A DNA stretch of 64,000 nucleotides from Mixophyes australis (GCA_036250195.1 JAVHZZ010000003.1:56605021-56669020), one strand, 5' to 3'. Positions 37,456 to 50,380 are shown, counted from the first letter of the stretch. Made by a program: numbers and translations. The notes: generated from the sequence alone by a model not told the origin.

Positions 37456-37796
37456 AAGATACCTTGTTGCAACGTTTTGGACTAATAACTATATTGTGAG
37501 GTGTTCAGAATACACTGTAAATTAGTGGAAATGCTTGTTATTGAATGTTATTGAGGTTAATAATAGCGTAGGAGTGAAAATAAGCCCAAAAACTTGATTT
37601 TTAAACTTTTTATGTTTTTTTCCCAAAAAATCCGAATCCAAAACCTTAAATCCGAACCGAGACCTTTCGTCAAGTGTTTTGCGAGACAAATCCGAACCCC
37701 AAAAATAACGAAAATCCGGATCCAAAACACAAAACACGAGACCTCAAAAGTCGCCGGTGCACATCCCTAATATATATATATATATAATCACTTTTT

Positions 37797-37835
<39 letters not shown>

Positions 37836-37857
37836 TGCTTACAGAGATGTTGCAGCT

Positions 37858-38195
37858 GAATGGAGGATCACATGATCGCAGGGACGGAGCAATGATTCCC
37901 CTGCGATCACAATTGACAGCTTCCTGGCTGTCACAGGAAGATCACATGATCGCAGGGGAATGATTGATCCGCCCCTGCGATCGCATTCTGCATTCTTCCT
38001 TACCAGGGGGCCCGCTGTCCTCCAGTCCCGACATCTCCGCTGCTTTGTTCAGCCTGGCTGTCACCGTGACAACCAGGCTGAAGACAGCAGCGGAGACGCT
38101 GGGACTGGAGGACAGCAGGCCCCCTGGTAAGTGTGTGCCGCCGGGCCCCCTGGTGAGCCCGGGCCCGGTACAAGGGTACCCCCCTGATGGTGGCC
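37858..38195. repeat. GC-rich hairpin DNA, probable old MITE part
   Basis: Two foldbacks. At 37862-37985, GATCACATGATCGCAGG and CCTGCGATC motifs occur in both orientations. At 37998-38132, about 60-bp arms run from CTTACCAGGGGGCCCGCTGT to ACAGCAGGCCCCCTGGTAAG. The far end GGTGGCCCTG (38195) could pair with CAGGGCCATC at 29497, which would make this the right half of an element split by the TA tract and the hAT insertion. That pairing is short and no target duplication was seen. Confidence 0.5.
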
Positions 38196-38563
38196 CTGTA
38201 CCTGCTTACAGAAGTGTAATATATCTCCCGGCAGGCAGAACAAAAGTCGTGAGTTTTTTGGCAGCGGGACAATGCCCTAAAAGCTTTACATACATAGTGG
38301 AAGGTATGTAGATGTTATAATGAAAGAGACAAATATTAAAAAATAATGTTTCAAAGAAAGACAAAAATTGAAAACATACACAAAGCACATCTAGAAGCAG
38401 AGGGGCACCTTGTCTCAGAGTAGTTGCAATTAGTGCCACCATTCAGTGCCACCATTCAGTGCCACCCCGACCTTGGCTCCATGGGAATTACCTTTGCTGC
38501 AGATCAGGGGTTGGCTAAAATCAAGTTAAGCCCAGGCATGCCAGTTGTGCATTTAGAGAGAGA

Positions 38564-39121
<558 letters not shown>

Positions 39122-39184
39122 TATTTTATTTTTATTCTTTATTTTTTTTAATAGTAATGAAACCAACAAATAAAAGTTTATATT

Positions 39185-39365
39185 ATGCTACACAGTGATG
39201 CCCCCGAACAATGTTTTGCCACACAGTAGTACCCCCCAAACAATGTTTTTCCACACAGTAGAGCCCCCAAACAATATTATGCCACACATTAGTACCCCCC
39301 AAACATTGTTTTTCCACACAGTAGAGCCCCCAAACAAGGTTATGCCACACAGTCGTGCCCCAGTT
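39185..39365. repeat. ~36-bp tandem repeat, 5 copies
   Basis: Units of the form CCACACAGTAGTACCCCCCA, then AACAATGTTTTT. Copies differ by a few bases (GAGCCCC, GTACCCC, GATGCCC). The units translate into repetitive peptides on both strands, without meaning. Confidence 0.85.
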
Positions 39366-40074
39366 CAACTTTTTGTCCTCTCCTCATCCCTCAGCCCTAA
39401 CTATTACAATGGCAGGTTGCTGCTGTACTAACCTGTAGCCAAAAACAACAATGGCTGGCTCCTGAGTCTTTCATGCAGCTCCTACTCCATGGGCGGTTCT
39501 TCTCCCACGTCATTGCCAGCAACAACGTGACCGCGTCACTGCAGGTGCAGAGAGCCGCGTCTTGGCTCTATGTAAGTGAAACGACACTGGACGAGTGGGC
39601 CTCAGCTCCGCCCCACCAGCGAAGCAGGCAGGACTATCGGGCATCAGGTTCCACCAGGAAATACCCCAGCACCCTGTCGAGCCAGTCCGACGCTGCCTCC
39701 ACTTTTTTTATTTTTAGGTGTTTAAGTAAATCTACCCATCATGTACTAGTGCTATGTAAATATATGTTGATGATAATATTTACCTGAAGGTGAAATTAGT
39801 TTTTTAAAGGTGAATCCTCAACCACATTGTAATTTTTGTGGTAATTCGCCATGGACACAGCGGCAGCAGGGTGTAACCAGCTGAAGAGGGAGTTCCAGGA
39901 TTGGATGCGAGTCTCACATGATGACCTCGCTTCCTGCCCTAAATGCCCTGTTACAACCTGCTGCTGGGTCTGGTCTATCGTAGTAAGTGTTTAGATGTGG
40001 CTGGTTGTTTCCATTCCTTTATGTTATTCACCAGCTTACCACTGCAAGAACGTCCATATATATGTAGGTACATA

Positions 40075-40823
40075 GGGCCTGAGTCATTAAGACACACCTA
40101 CTGAGCGCATTGTGTGTTTGTTTTAAAATTCACGTAATTCCGCTCTGCATACTCCCGAATCCATCAATGGACAGATCTAATGATACATGTGCTGTTCACT
40201 ATGGTTGTAGGATTACTCTGCACTTCTACACTAGCCACTGCAGGATACGTACAAAACCTATGTGGATTATAAAATCTCAAAAGAACGCACAAGCAAAAAA
40301 TATATTAAGAAATTAATGTTACCTGTCAAAAATAATCATTTATGATTATACATGGAAATTTAAGAAAATGGGTTTATTTTAGATTTTTTTCTTTGGAAAA
40401 ACATTGATTAGGCTGTCCTTAATGTCTACTGTACATAAAATACATTTTTACAGTTGCTCCTAATTGCAAACACATGATTTCCCATACATACGCCATCAGC
40501 ACTAGTATTCGGACCTTAGACTAGCCCCACACTTTGAGTAAGAGATGCGACAGAAAAACAGCATACGTCTGTGTGCTGCTGAGTTTGACTCTGATGTGGC
40601 TGCACAGGAACGCCCTTACTGTATATTGCCTACGTGAGACCAATGATTCAACACCTCCGTTCACTCCCCTAAATTGTTGGCTGTGGTAAGTGTCTTTGCG
40701 CTCGGAGGTGACAGAGACAAGGCTGCGTTCTATTGCGTACTGTCAGATTCTGAGCGTGCACTGTGTATTTTGTGCTGACAATACACACACATTTGCTGGA
40801 TATGCTCCTTAATGACTCAGACC
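40075..40823. repeat. MITE-like element, ~750 bp
   Basis: Termini are GGGCCTGAGTCATTAAG at the left and CTTAATGACTCAGACCC at the right, an inverted repeat of 17 bp with one or two mismatches. ATTGTGTGTTTG and ACACACACATTTGC just inside also pair. It has the general look of MITE family A termini (GGGCC-GATTCATTAAGG) but a different interior. Non-coding. Confidence 0.65.
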
Positions 40824-42890
40824 CATGATGTTCAGTAACAAAAGGTGTGTTCCATGTGTGATAGAAGCAAACCAGTAACTGCTGGCATTGGTACTGGAGC
40901 TTCTTAAAATAGTCTACTACTGTCCTTGGTATAGGGACAGCTAGAATATATTATACAAAATATTTTTTGCTTGTTGAATATGTATAATTTCTGTGTAATA
41001 ATGTACAGCATGACACAAAATGCACAGCAGGGAAGTTCTCTTCGTTTATACCAGAATTAATAAACCAGAATAACCAATAAAGACACGGACACCAAATTAA
41101 CGTTGGAATAAAATAGGAATTATTACATGATTTAATGCTGGAAGCTAAAGAGAACTGAAAACCGGGCGAGAGCAGGGCAGTCAGCAACAACAAAACCAAT
41201 AACGGTGGAAAGGTCAGACCATAGTACCACCAACTCAGGATCATACCTTATCTATTGGCCGGTGCTAAATATCTGTCCAACGGCAAGACTACACCCCCCT
41301 TATAACCGCCAGTATAACCTTTAACATACCGGCCAAAGGTCCTCCTCACAGTCGGACCAAACGTGATGACACCACGAACCAACAGGAGGAGTAGTGACCT
41401 ATGACGAGATAACCCGAGTACCATATGCAAACTTACCGACTGCACTGCTCTCCTACCTACACGTTCCAAAGCTAAACCCCTACCCCTAAAATTGCAGGGT
41501 GGGCGGGAGGAATCCGGAAGCAGAGAGACAGATCTGCTGAAAAATGCACTATGTATAAACACAGACTACACCCCCTCCCGAGTCCTATTGGCTATAAAAT
41601 TATAATAGAATCTCTCACTGGTTAACCCTCCAATCATTCACCCACGCGATTTTAACTTCGTTCCTGTCTAATGGACACACTTCCCTTGTTTTCATTTTTA
41701 TATTTGCTGTTTAAATGCAACACCAATGGCAACAATTGATATTAAGCTGAATAAATGTGTCCTCGAACGTGAGGTAAATCCTGACAGCTAAGAGCTTTGA
41801 TAAAGCCTCCGTTGAAAACATTCGATCTCTGCTGATGTCAAGAGAAGCGGAGATTTAGGTACAAGCGTAAGACACTGCGTGTTTAGAAACATGCCCATTT
41901 CACAGGGTGTTAATATTTAAACAGCTCTAAGCCATTATAAAACCCGATAACCAAAATGTTTTCACAAATTCTTTCAAAGGACGGAATTGGAGACAAAGCG
42001 TTTAAAACAATTTCACACTATATTAAACATGCGCATTTAACTATGATGCTAAAAGCCAAAATAGAATTCGCAATGGCATGTTGTAAATTTTCTTATCTTA
42101 CTTTTTTCATTTGCTGATTGCACAACACTTCTGCTTTGGCAAAATGGCCGATTAGCCATTTTGTGATGGCTAAACGGTAATATGTGATTGCTTGACGTTG
42201 CATAGTGGGACTTTGTATCTATTATGTCAGCAGAATGGTAAACTTAAATATAATTTAGATTTATTTTTCATTCTGTGTTTTTAATAGAATCCTTAAAAAA
42301 TAAGTAAAGCATTGTGCCCCTGTTATGTTACAGAAAGATGTTTCAACATGCAGCATCTACCTCATTTTAATGGTTGCCTGGAGCCTTCCTCTCTCTTCCT
42401 TTGCTGAAAAGACACTGACAAACACAGGACAGGGATTTCCGTTAGTTCTGTTCTTGTTAGACAATGTTTTTTATGTTCTTTTAGCTTGGTTTATGGGTGT
42501 AAACTGAGGGATGTTTAAGCTAATTGGTGCTCAGAAGGTAATGAATTAAGTCAATGCCAAGTAAACCTTACAATGCAAAGCATTGTTTTACTTCCTAATT
42601 TGCTTGAAAGACAACATAATATACATTTATTATAGCCATAACATTTCTTCGTAATCCATCTATTGATGTGTATTCTGTGCCGGTATAATACTCCTGATTA
42701 TTAGTAAGGGTATGAGCATCCTGTGTACTGACAGGAGCATGGTTACTGTGAAAAGCTAGGATATCATAAAGATGTTGAAATTTCTCAGTTTTAAGCATAT
42801 TGGTTTTGGATGTTCACATGAGATTAGTGTTGCAGGATTTTCAACCCACAGGGCAACCCACACCACCAGGTAGTTTAATAGAGTGTAAGC

Positions 42891-43042
42891 GGGGAATTCA
42901 ATTTTACTTGTAAAAGTAACGTGACCTGCGCACTATTACCGTTATTACGGTAGTTTTAATGCTGGCTTTTTCCGGGTTAATCTTACCGTAATAACGGTAA
43001 TAGCTTTAACGCGGCGGTACTGCGGGGGGAATTGAATTCCCC
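42891..43042. repeat. MITE family B, copy 2
   Basis: Termini GGGGAATTCAATTT and AATTGAATTCCCC, with the inner GCGGCGGTACTGCGGGGGGA and ATTACCGTTATTACGGTA palindromes shared with 25889-26091. It directly abuts MITE family C at 43046, separated by only three bases. Confidence 0.8.
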
Positions 43043-43045
43043 TTT

Positions 43046-43255
43046 AGGGGTAAATTTATCAAGCTGCGGGTTTGAAAAAGTGGAGTTGTTGCCTATAGCA
43101 GCCAATCATCATCATCATCATCAACATTTCATCATCAATCAGATTCTAGCTGTCATTTTGTCGAGTGTACTAAATATATGATAGCTAGAATCTGATTGGT
43201 TGTTATAGGCAGCATCTCCACTTTTTCAAACCCGCAGCTTGATAAATTTACCCCT
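43046..43255. repeat. MITE family C, complete copy
   Basis: Near-perfect terminal arms: AGGGGTAAATTTATCAAGCT, then GCGGGTTTGAAAAAGTGGAG, complemented by CTCCACTTTTTCAAACCCGC, then AGCTTGATAAATTTACCCCT. Inner arms TGCCTATAGCAGCCAATCA and TGATTGGTTGTTATAGGCA pair too. An ATC microsatellite (43108-43135) lies in the loop region. Similar sequences start at 27814 and perhaps at 52075. Confidence 0.85.
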
Positions 43256-43616
43256 GTGGCATTACAAAAGGAATTACAAGACAAAGAAGTTCACAGTTGT
43301 GTGACTGATTGCACTTAGGCTTCTAACCAGACTGTACTATTGATATTGTATGTTCAAAACACTGTGACAGGTACACTTTAAAATATTTAACATTGTGTAA
43401 GTATGGTGCTAAGCTCTTTTATATTATAGGTGCAGCAACTTGCATTATATCGTTAGCAGCTTTTTAAAATTAAGTTGCTCTTTGTTGTTTTTTTTGTTTA
43501 ATCTCTGTAACTGAACAAAAATATTACACTGCCGGCCCTCTTTAATATAGGCAGGTCTTACTTGGAAGTAACACTTTCTGAAACCCTTTTAAATATATTT
43601 TGAGGATGTGCTCATA

Positions 43617-43807
43617 GGGGCATATTCAATTAGGTTTCTGGTCCACAGGAACGAGCCGCGAAGTCAATTCACGGTACCGCAATAACGTGGATTTTTGTAC
43701 GCACCACATAGACTTGCGTAGGAAAATCTGCGCTATTGCGGTACCGTATTACCGGCAATAGTGTGCAGGTTTGTACCGCGGACCGGAAACCTAATTGAAT
43801 ATGCCCC
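43617..43807. repeat. MITE, 191 bp, ATA-flanked
   Basis: Inverted termini GGGGCATATTCAATTAGGTT and AACCTAATTGAATATGCCCC are perfect over 20 bp. ATA precedes and follows the element. The inner arms GCGGTACCG/CGGTACCGC also pair. Non-coding. A 3-bp duplication would suggest PIF/Harbinger, but ATA is not the usual TWA. Confidence 0.8.
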
Positions 43808-44128
43808 ATAATGCGTTATGCCGCAGGACACTGTGAGACTGTTAAATGAATCTGCTTCTGCGAGCTACAGTCTTTTGTCTACGCTTATAACTAATGTTCT
43901 TTTTTAACATCTGTGTGTATGCAAGGTCTAATAGTGAACAAGATAAAGTGACAATAACAGACTGATAATGCTTGACATAAATACAAGACAATTGAAATAA
44001 AATTTATAATTGATCTATGACCTCTCAGGGCATCCGGACAAAGTCTGTCCCTGTTTGCCATTCTTGTTCCATGCTTATAATTACCATCTTGAATAAATAC
44101 GTGACATTGTATTTTTTTCCGCAGCTAA

Positions 44129-44329
<201 letters not shown>

Positions 44330-44450
44330 TTTGTACGTTTGTTTCAGCTGAAGTGATTGCATGTCACTGACCGCTTATGTCCTGTAATTTGGAGACTTCA
44401 GAGTAGGATATCTGGAATGTGTTATTATATTTGTTTATTCTAAGATTTCT

Positions 44451-44456
44451 AATAAA
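44451..44456 (+). terminator. EIPR1: EIPR1 polyadenylation signal
   Basis: AATAAA 122 bases after the stop codon, the first consensus signal in the 3' untranslated region. The transcript probably ends 10-30 bases later. A longer alternative 3' end is possible. Confidence 0.7.
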
Positions 44457-44479
44457 TGGCCAAATCTCGGGGCCTTGGC

Positions 44480-46355
44480 TGACCTTTTATTGTTCTGTCT
44501 TTCTGTACTCAAAGAAAAGGATGAGACCTAAAGATAATAATGGCCATTCGTATGTATGTAGAGCAGGGCCAGGACTGCTCAAGTTTTTCTTTGGAGATAT
44601 ATCATGATTGTGAATAGATGCTATTTAAAAAATAGAAAATATATATATAGTTGTAGTTTTTAACCCCTTCAGTGCTACAGACGAGTGGGACTTGTCCTTA
44701 CACACAGGGGGTTCAGATAAATTAAAATGATTAAAAGCCCCGACTCCTCATCTGCTGCCTGCAGAATATTAATGAAGAGCCAGGGAATGTGGAGAGGGCA
44801 CTATAGGTGCTCTATCTTCTTCATCCTGGCACCTAGAAACTCGGGGACACCCTCGTTTGAAAGAGGGGGTGTACATCAGTATGCATATACCTGGTTTACT
44901 TACAGTAACTTCACAGGTACTCCTTTACTTGGGAGTAATCATGACCTCATTTATAAATTATATATATTATTCCTGATTAGACCATGCTCATGACAGCCGT
45001 CCTCATGGAAATTTCCAATTTATGTGGATGGAAAATACATGGGGGAGGGGCGTTGACAACAGTAGTAATATTTGGAGAGAAGAGTGCAGCACATGTCCAT
45101 GAGAGCCATAAGAGCACTTGCCAGACTGGAGGAATGCCACAACAAAGACTAATAGAATTTTTGTAACTTTTCCCCTTCTCAATGATTCCTCCTGCCAATC
45201 TCTTTATTATTTAGTACAAATTACAAACCTCTTGATTAAACCCATCATTATGTGACTTTAATAATCACAGACAGAAGATGGTGTCAGAATAAATATTCTG
45301 TCATGCATTAATGGGCCCCAGGAGAGGCAAAGGAATAGACCCCCCCCCTTGCAGATTGTCAAACGTACGTTATATTTTATGGTTGAAGTAAAAGGTGAAA
45401 TGACAAACTGTTTAAAAAAAAACAAACAGCTTGAACACACCTAAACATATGCCCAATTAAAACATCAAGAGGAACTCATCTGGCCTGCAAGATAACAATA
45501 TTTTAAATTTTAACTCAATATTATTTTTAAGATTCTGCTTTTCAATGGCTTTTTAATAAAAAATAGAGAAAATTTATAAATATAAAATGCACAAATCCGA
45601 CAAATAAGGTATTTCTACTTATATGTAGATATTAATTTTTTATTTTTTTTTATGACCCTGTTCCAAAAACTTTTTTTTTTTTGTTTCTCCAGCCCCAGCA
45701 GCTGCACAACAGAAGTAACATGGTGATGTTGGGAGCAGGTCAGGATAGAAGCTGCTGTTGTGTTGTAGGTAAATGTTCGCACAATGGCAGGAGCAGGTCA
45801 AAATCTATACTGTGCAGAGGACAGTATGGAGGCAGTGGCACTGTTACAAGGGGAGGGATGTTGACAACCGCTCAAGCTAATTTTAAATTGGCCAACTGGT
45901 TGTCAACCAGACAGAGAACTATTATAGGTTCAAATCTAGCAGAACAGCAAAATGAAATAGGAGAACGGATTTGGAAAAAAAAAAAAGCATCAGCACTTAA
46001 TGCATAGAGTATATTCTATGCATTGTTTACTTAAAGGTTCTAGTTTACTAAATAAATTAATGCAGAAATCCAAAATGTGAGCAGCAAATATGCAATTTTA
46101 GGACCAGATTAGCCGATTCTAAATCTGTATATGTTAACAAACTAGGGACACAGAATGAACTGTATAACCTGTGAAAATTGAACCATGTAAGCACTAGTGA
46201 GTGCAGTGTATGCCAAGGAGCAACACGCATGCAATGTTTAGTGTAATAATGTAACGTCACAAAGGCAATTCCTATTTCTCCCTTCAATACCCACTGTTAT
46301 TCTCTTAAATAAAATATCACTGTAGATACTAGATATATATGTTCCTTATAGTGTG
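44480..46355. other. Intergenic DNA after EIPR1, nothing recognised
   Basis: AT-rich with a few GC-richer patches (44700-45170, 45690-45960). No exon, RNA gene or bounded repeat could be supported. Open frames up to 108 codons have no recognisable similarity. Confidence 0.5.
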
Positions 46356-46359
46356 TGAA

Positions 46360-46530
46360 TGTATTACTCTTAGAATGTAAGCTCTCTAATGAGCACAGTC
46401 CTTCATACCCTTTGTTTTCATGTCTGCATTTATTTTGTGTACCTTGTATGTCCCTGTTTTATGTATGTCCTGCTTTCCCTACTGAATGGCGCTACGGAGC
46501 ACTGTGACACCTTACAAATTATTATTAATA
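46360..46530 (+). mobile_element. L2-type LINE 3' tail fragment
   Basis: TTAGAATGTAAGCTCTCTAA, then GGCGCTACGGAGCACTGTGA, then a TTATTATTAATATTATT tail: the same tail design as the copies at 9731-10548 and 46535-51353 but more diverged. The large minus-strand LINE lies tail-to-tail with it, its 3' end touching this AT-rich tail. Confidence 0.7.
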
Positions 46531-46952
46531 TATTATTATTAATATTTATTTATAAGGCGCCACAAGGCATCCGCAGCGCCGTACAGAGACAAACAAAATC
46601 ACAATACAATGGGAGACAGCACAGTACAGTAAACACAGCAACTCAGTACGCTCAATGCACAGCTAGAGAGGGCGGGGAAGGGGGAGGGAGGATCCGCAAA
46701 CGACGGGGCCCAAGAAGGAGGGCGCGGAAGACAGGGAGACCCCCAGGGGGGAGGAGGGAGCGAGAGTGGACGTGGGGTGGAGGACCCTCGAGGAGGAGGG
46801 CTAAGTAGCTGGAGAGCAGAGTTAGAAGTGGTGGAAACAGGAGGAGAGATGGCCCTGCTCAGAGGAGCGTACAATCTAAGGGGAGGGGTGGACAGACAGA
46901 GAGACGCAGGGGAGAGAGGTAGGGGGACAGAGGCAGAAGATAAGGTAGGAAG

Positions 46953-48596
46953 TTAAGTGGGAGACAGAAAGGCTTTAAGAAAAAGGTGGGTTTTTAGAGC
47001 CCGTTTGAAGCTGGACAGATTAGGGGAAGTTCTGATGGAGGGAGGGAGCTTGTTCCAGTGGAGGGGGGCAGCGCGGGCGAAGTCTTGGATACGCGCGTGG
47101 GAGGAGGTTATAAGGGGGGAAGAGAGGCGACGGTCAGAGGCAGAATGGAGAGGGCGAGATGGAGCATGAATAGAGAGGAGGGTGGAGATGTAGGGCGCAG
47201 TGGAGTTGGCGAGGGCCTTGTAGGTGAGTGTGAGGAGCTTAAAGAGGATTCTGAAGGGGAATGGGAGCCAGTGAAGGGCTAGGTAGAGGGGGGAGACAAA
47301 AGAGGAGCGGCGAGAGAGGAAAATAAGCCTAGCTGCAGCGTTAAGGACGGATCGAAGGGGATCGAGATGAGAGTGGGGGAGGCCAGTGAGGAGGAGGTTG
47401 CAGTAGTCCAGGCGGGAGATGATTAGAGAGTGGATAAGGCATTTGGTGGCATCTTGGGAGAGGAAGGGCCGGATGCGAGCGATGTTGCGCAGCAGGAAGC
47501 GGCAGGATTTAGCAAGAGAGAGGATGTGGGGGCCAAAGGAGAGAGAGGAGTCGAGGATGACACCAAGGCAGCGAAGTTGGGGGACAGGGGAGATAGAGGT
47601 GTTGTCGACAGTGATGGAGAGGTCAGAAGGGGATGGGGTATGAGAGGGAGGAAAAACTATGAGCTCAGTTTTGGCAAGGTTAAGTTTGAGGAATCGAGAG
47701 GACATCCAGGAGGAGATGGCAGAGAGGCAGGCGGACACCCTAGAGAGGAGGGAGGGAGAGAGATCAGGAGAGGAGAGGTATAGTTGAGTGTCGTCAGCGT
47801 AAAGGTGGTAGCTGAAGCCGAAGGAGCTAATGAGTTCACCCAGGGAGGAGGTGTATAGAGAGAAGAGTAAGGGTCCCAGAACAGAGCCCTGAGGGACCCC
47901 GACTGGAAGGGTGGATGGGGGGGAGAGAGACCCAGAGGTGGTGACAGAGAAGGAACGGTGAGTAAGGTAAGAGGTGAACCAGGACAGGACTGGGCCGGAG
48001 AGGCCGAAAGACTGGAGGGTGTGAAGGAGGAGGGGGTGGTCAACGGTGTCAAAGGCTGCAGAGAGGTCAAGGAGGATGAGAAGGGAGAAGTGGCCCCTGG
48101 CTTTTGCAGAGAGGAGGTCATTGGTGACTTTAGCCAGGGCAGTTTCAGTGGAGTGGAGGGGGCGGAAACCAGACTGGAGAGGATCAAGGAGGGAGTATTC
48201 AGAAAGGTAGGAGGTGAGACGGCTACAGACGAGCCTCTCGAGAATTTTGGAGGCAAAAGGCAGAAGAGATATGGGGCGATAGTTCGAGAGAGAAGTGGGG
48301 TCGAGATTAGGTTTCTTAAGAATGGGGGATACGAGAGCATGTTTGAAGGAGGGGGGGAAGATGCCAGTGGAGAGGGAGAGATTAAAGAGGTGAGCGAGGT
48401 GGGAGCAAGTGGTGGGGGAAAGGGAGCGAAGAAGGTGGGAGGGGATGGGATCCAGGGGGCAGGTAGTGGGGGGGGAGGATAAAATGAGAGAGTGGACTTC
48501 CTCGCCGGTGGTGGAACGGAAGGAGTGGAGGGGAAGGTGGTTGGGGGGGAGGACAGAAGAGTGGGAGGGGTGGAAGAGAGAGTGGAGGAGGAGATT
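46953..48596 (-). pseudogene. L2-type LINE reverse transcriptase part of ORF2
   Basis: A single open minus frame of about 548 codons, closing at 46953. In order it shows [10 protein letters not shown] and [15 protein letters not shown], the palm motif [32 protein letters not shown], the catalytic [11 protein letters not shown] near 47800-47780, [11 protein letters not shown], and a C-terminal block ending [14 protein letters not shown]. The catalytic residues look intact. It has no start of its own: an in-frame TGA at 48597-48599 closes the frame upstream, and the natural upstream coding runs in other frames. The loss is therefore due to frameshifts between the endonuclease and this part, not to decay of the polymerase. 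Confidence 0.88.
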
Positions 48597-48651
48597 TCAA
48601 GTCGGATGGCCTCGATTTTAGAGGAGAAGAAGGAGGCGAAATCAGAGGCAG

Positions 48652-49905
48652 TCAGGGAGGAGGGGGTGGGGGAGGGGAGGGGGCCAGGAGAGTGCTGAAG
48701 GTGGCAAAGAGGCGGCGGGGGTTAGAGGACTGGGAAGAGATGAGGGATTTAAAGAAAGATTGTTTAGCGAGTGAGAGGGCAGAGCTGTAGGATGAAAGGA
48801 TGAATTTAAAGTGGAGGAAGTCAGCCAGGGAGCGGGATTTTCTCCAGTGACGTTCGGCGGAACGGGAGCATTTTTGGAGGAAGCGGGTAAATTTGGAGTG
48901 CCAGGGTTGGGGTTTGGAGCAGCGGGGGTGGACGGAGTGGGCAGGGGCGACCGCGTCCAGAGCGGAGGTGAGGGTGTGATTGTAGAGGGAGACCGCCTGG
49001 TTGGGGCAGGCCTGGGAGGAAAGGGGAGAAAGGAGGGTATCGAGAGAGGAGGACAGAGAGGCAGGGTTAAGAGCATCGAGGTTGCGTATGGACAGAGTAG
49101 GTTTGGGCAGGGGGAGGGGAGCAGGAGAAGAGGAGAGAGAGATGGAGAGGAGATGGTGGTCGGATAGAGGAAAGGGAGAGATGGAGAAGTCGGAGAGATT
49201 ACATAGGTAGGAGAAGACAAGATCAAGGAAGTGACCAAGGCAGTGGGTAGAGGAGGAGGTCCATTGGGTGAGACCAAGGGAGGAAGAGAGGGTGAGCAGT
49301 TTGCTGGAAGCAGGGTAGGTGGGGTTGTCGATGGGGATATTAAAGTCACCGAGAATGATCGAGGGGAGATCGGAGGAGAGGTAGTGAGGAAGCCAGCTAG
49401 CAAAGTTGTCAAGGAAGAGGGAGGTGGGGCCAGGGGGGCGGTAGATGACAGTGACGCGGAGATGGATGGGGTAGAAGAGGCGGATGGAGTGAGCTTCAAA
49501 AGAGGAGAAGGAGAGGGAGGGTTCAAGGGGAATGACACGAAAAGTACAGGTGGAGGAGAGGAGGAGGCCAACTCCACCGCCAGGGCGGGCACCAGGCCTG
49601 GCGGAGTGGGTGAAGGAGAGGCCACCATAGGAGAGGGCAGCGGGGGAAGTAGTATCAGAATCGGAGAGCCAGGTTTCAGTAACGGCAAGAAGGTTAAAGG
49701 AGTTGGATAGAAAGAGGTCGTGGATACCAGTCAGCTTGTTGCGGACGGATCTGGCATTCCAGAGGGCACAGAAGAAAGGGGGAGAGGAGAGGGGGGAAAT
49801 GGGGATGAGGTTAGCAAGATGAGCAGCGCACGGGGGATGGCGGGGAGGAACGGGAGAGGTAGGGCGGGGGGAGAGTATGGGTATGGAGTGAGAGCGGGGA
49901 GGCAT
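48652..49905 (-). pseudogene. L2-type LINE AP endonuclease part of ORF2
   Basis: The frame opens at 50349, but the plausible start is the ATG at 49905 (MPPRSHSIP), just before the endonuclease. Motifs follow in order: LWNARSVRNK, VTETWLSD (metal-binding Glu), YRPPG, LGDFNIP and SDHHLL (catalytic His). It ends at a TGA in a run of proline codons (48652), where the plus strand has a long poly-G/GGA tract. The coding continues in another frame (SLTASDFASFF), so a one- or two-base slip in the C-tract caused the stop. Confidence 0.85.
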
Positions 49906-50380
49906 AGTAGGGAGAGAGTAACAGAACAGTGAGATAGTGGGGACAGTGAAAAACAGGTAAGAACAAAGGCAGGAAGACAATGAAAAGGTGGAAGATAATA
50001 ACGAATTAGGGCGTGGAGGGCATGGAACAACAGTATAGTGAGATAATAAGGACAATGAAGACAGGTAAGAATGATAGCAGAACAGTAAGATAATAAGGAC
50101 AGCGGATAACAGGTAAGAATAAGCAGGGAGACAATAGCAAGATGGAGGACAATAACCAATTAGGGCGTGGAAGGCAAAGAATAATAGAAGGAGAGGTAAT
50201 AAGGACAATGGAAATAGGCAAGAATAATAACAGGTCAAACTAGTTGCTGGTAAATATAAAATCAGGAAAAACAAGATAAAGGCATATAAATAGTAGAATA
50301 ATAACAGGTAAAAAGTAGAAACTTGTAAATGTACAATCAGGAAAAACAAAATAATTGCATATAAAATAATGTTTTATATG

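Larger units (their letters stand above)
30170..37769 (+). mobile_element. Autonomous hAT transposon, 7.6 kb, intact transposase
   Basis: The 5' end is TAGAGATGAGCGGGCTCGG. The 3' end complements to TAGGGATGTGCACCGGCGA, giving a short imperfect terminal repeat (TAGRGATG). The flanks are ATATATAT on both sides (30162-30169, 37770-37777), consistent with an 8-bp duplication but uninformative in (TA)n. Inside, in order: a CCGAG/ATCCGA-rich subterminal zone, a TATA promoter, a ~295-bp tandem leader array, a 995-codon transposase, a ~467-bp duplication, a 79-bp array of about 17 units, and a 3' subterminal zone (37620-37740) again rich in ATCCGA. It is long for a hAT element, because of the arrays. 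It lies in the last EIPR1 intron in sense orientation. Confidence 0.9.

Noticed and set aside
46599..49710. Many long + strand and alternative-frame open reading frames rich in Gly, Glu, Arg or Pro, Ser
   Set aside because: They are shadows of the minus-strand LINE coding region, whose strong base bias removes stops in other frames. Only the frames with endonuclease and reverse transcriptase motifs are real.
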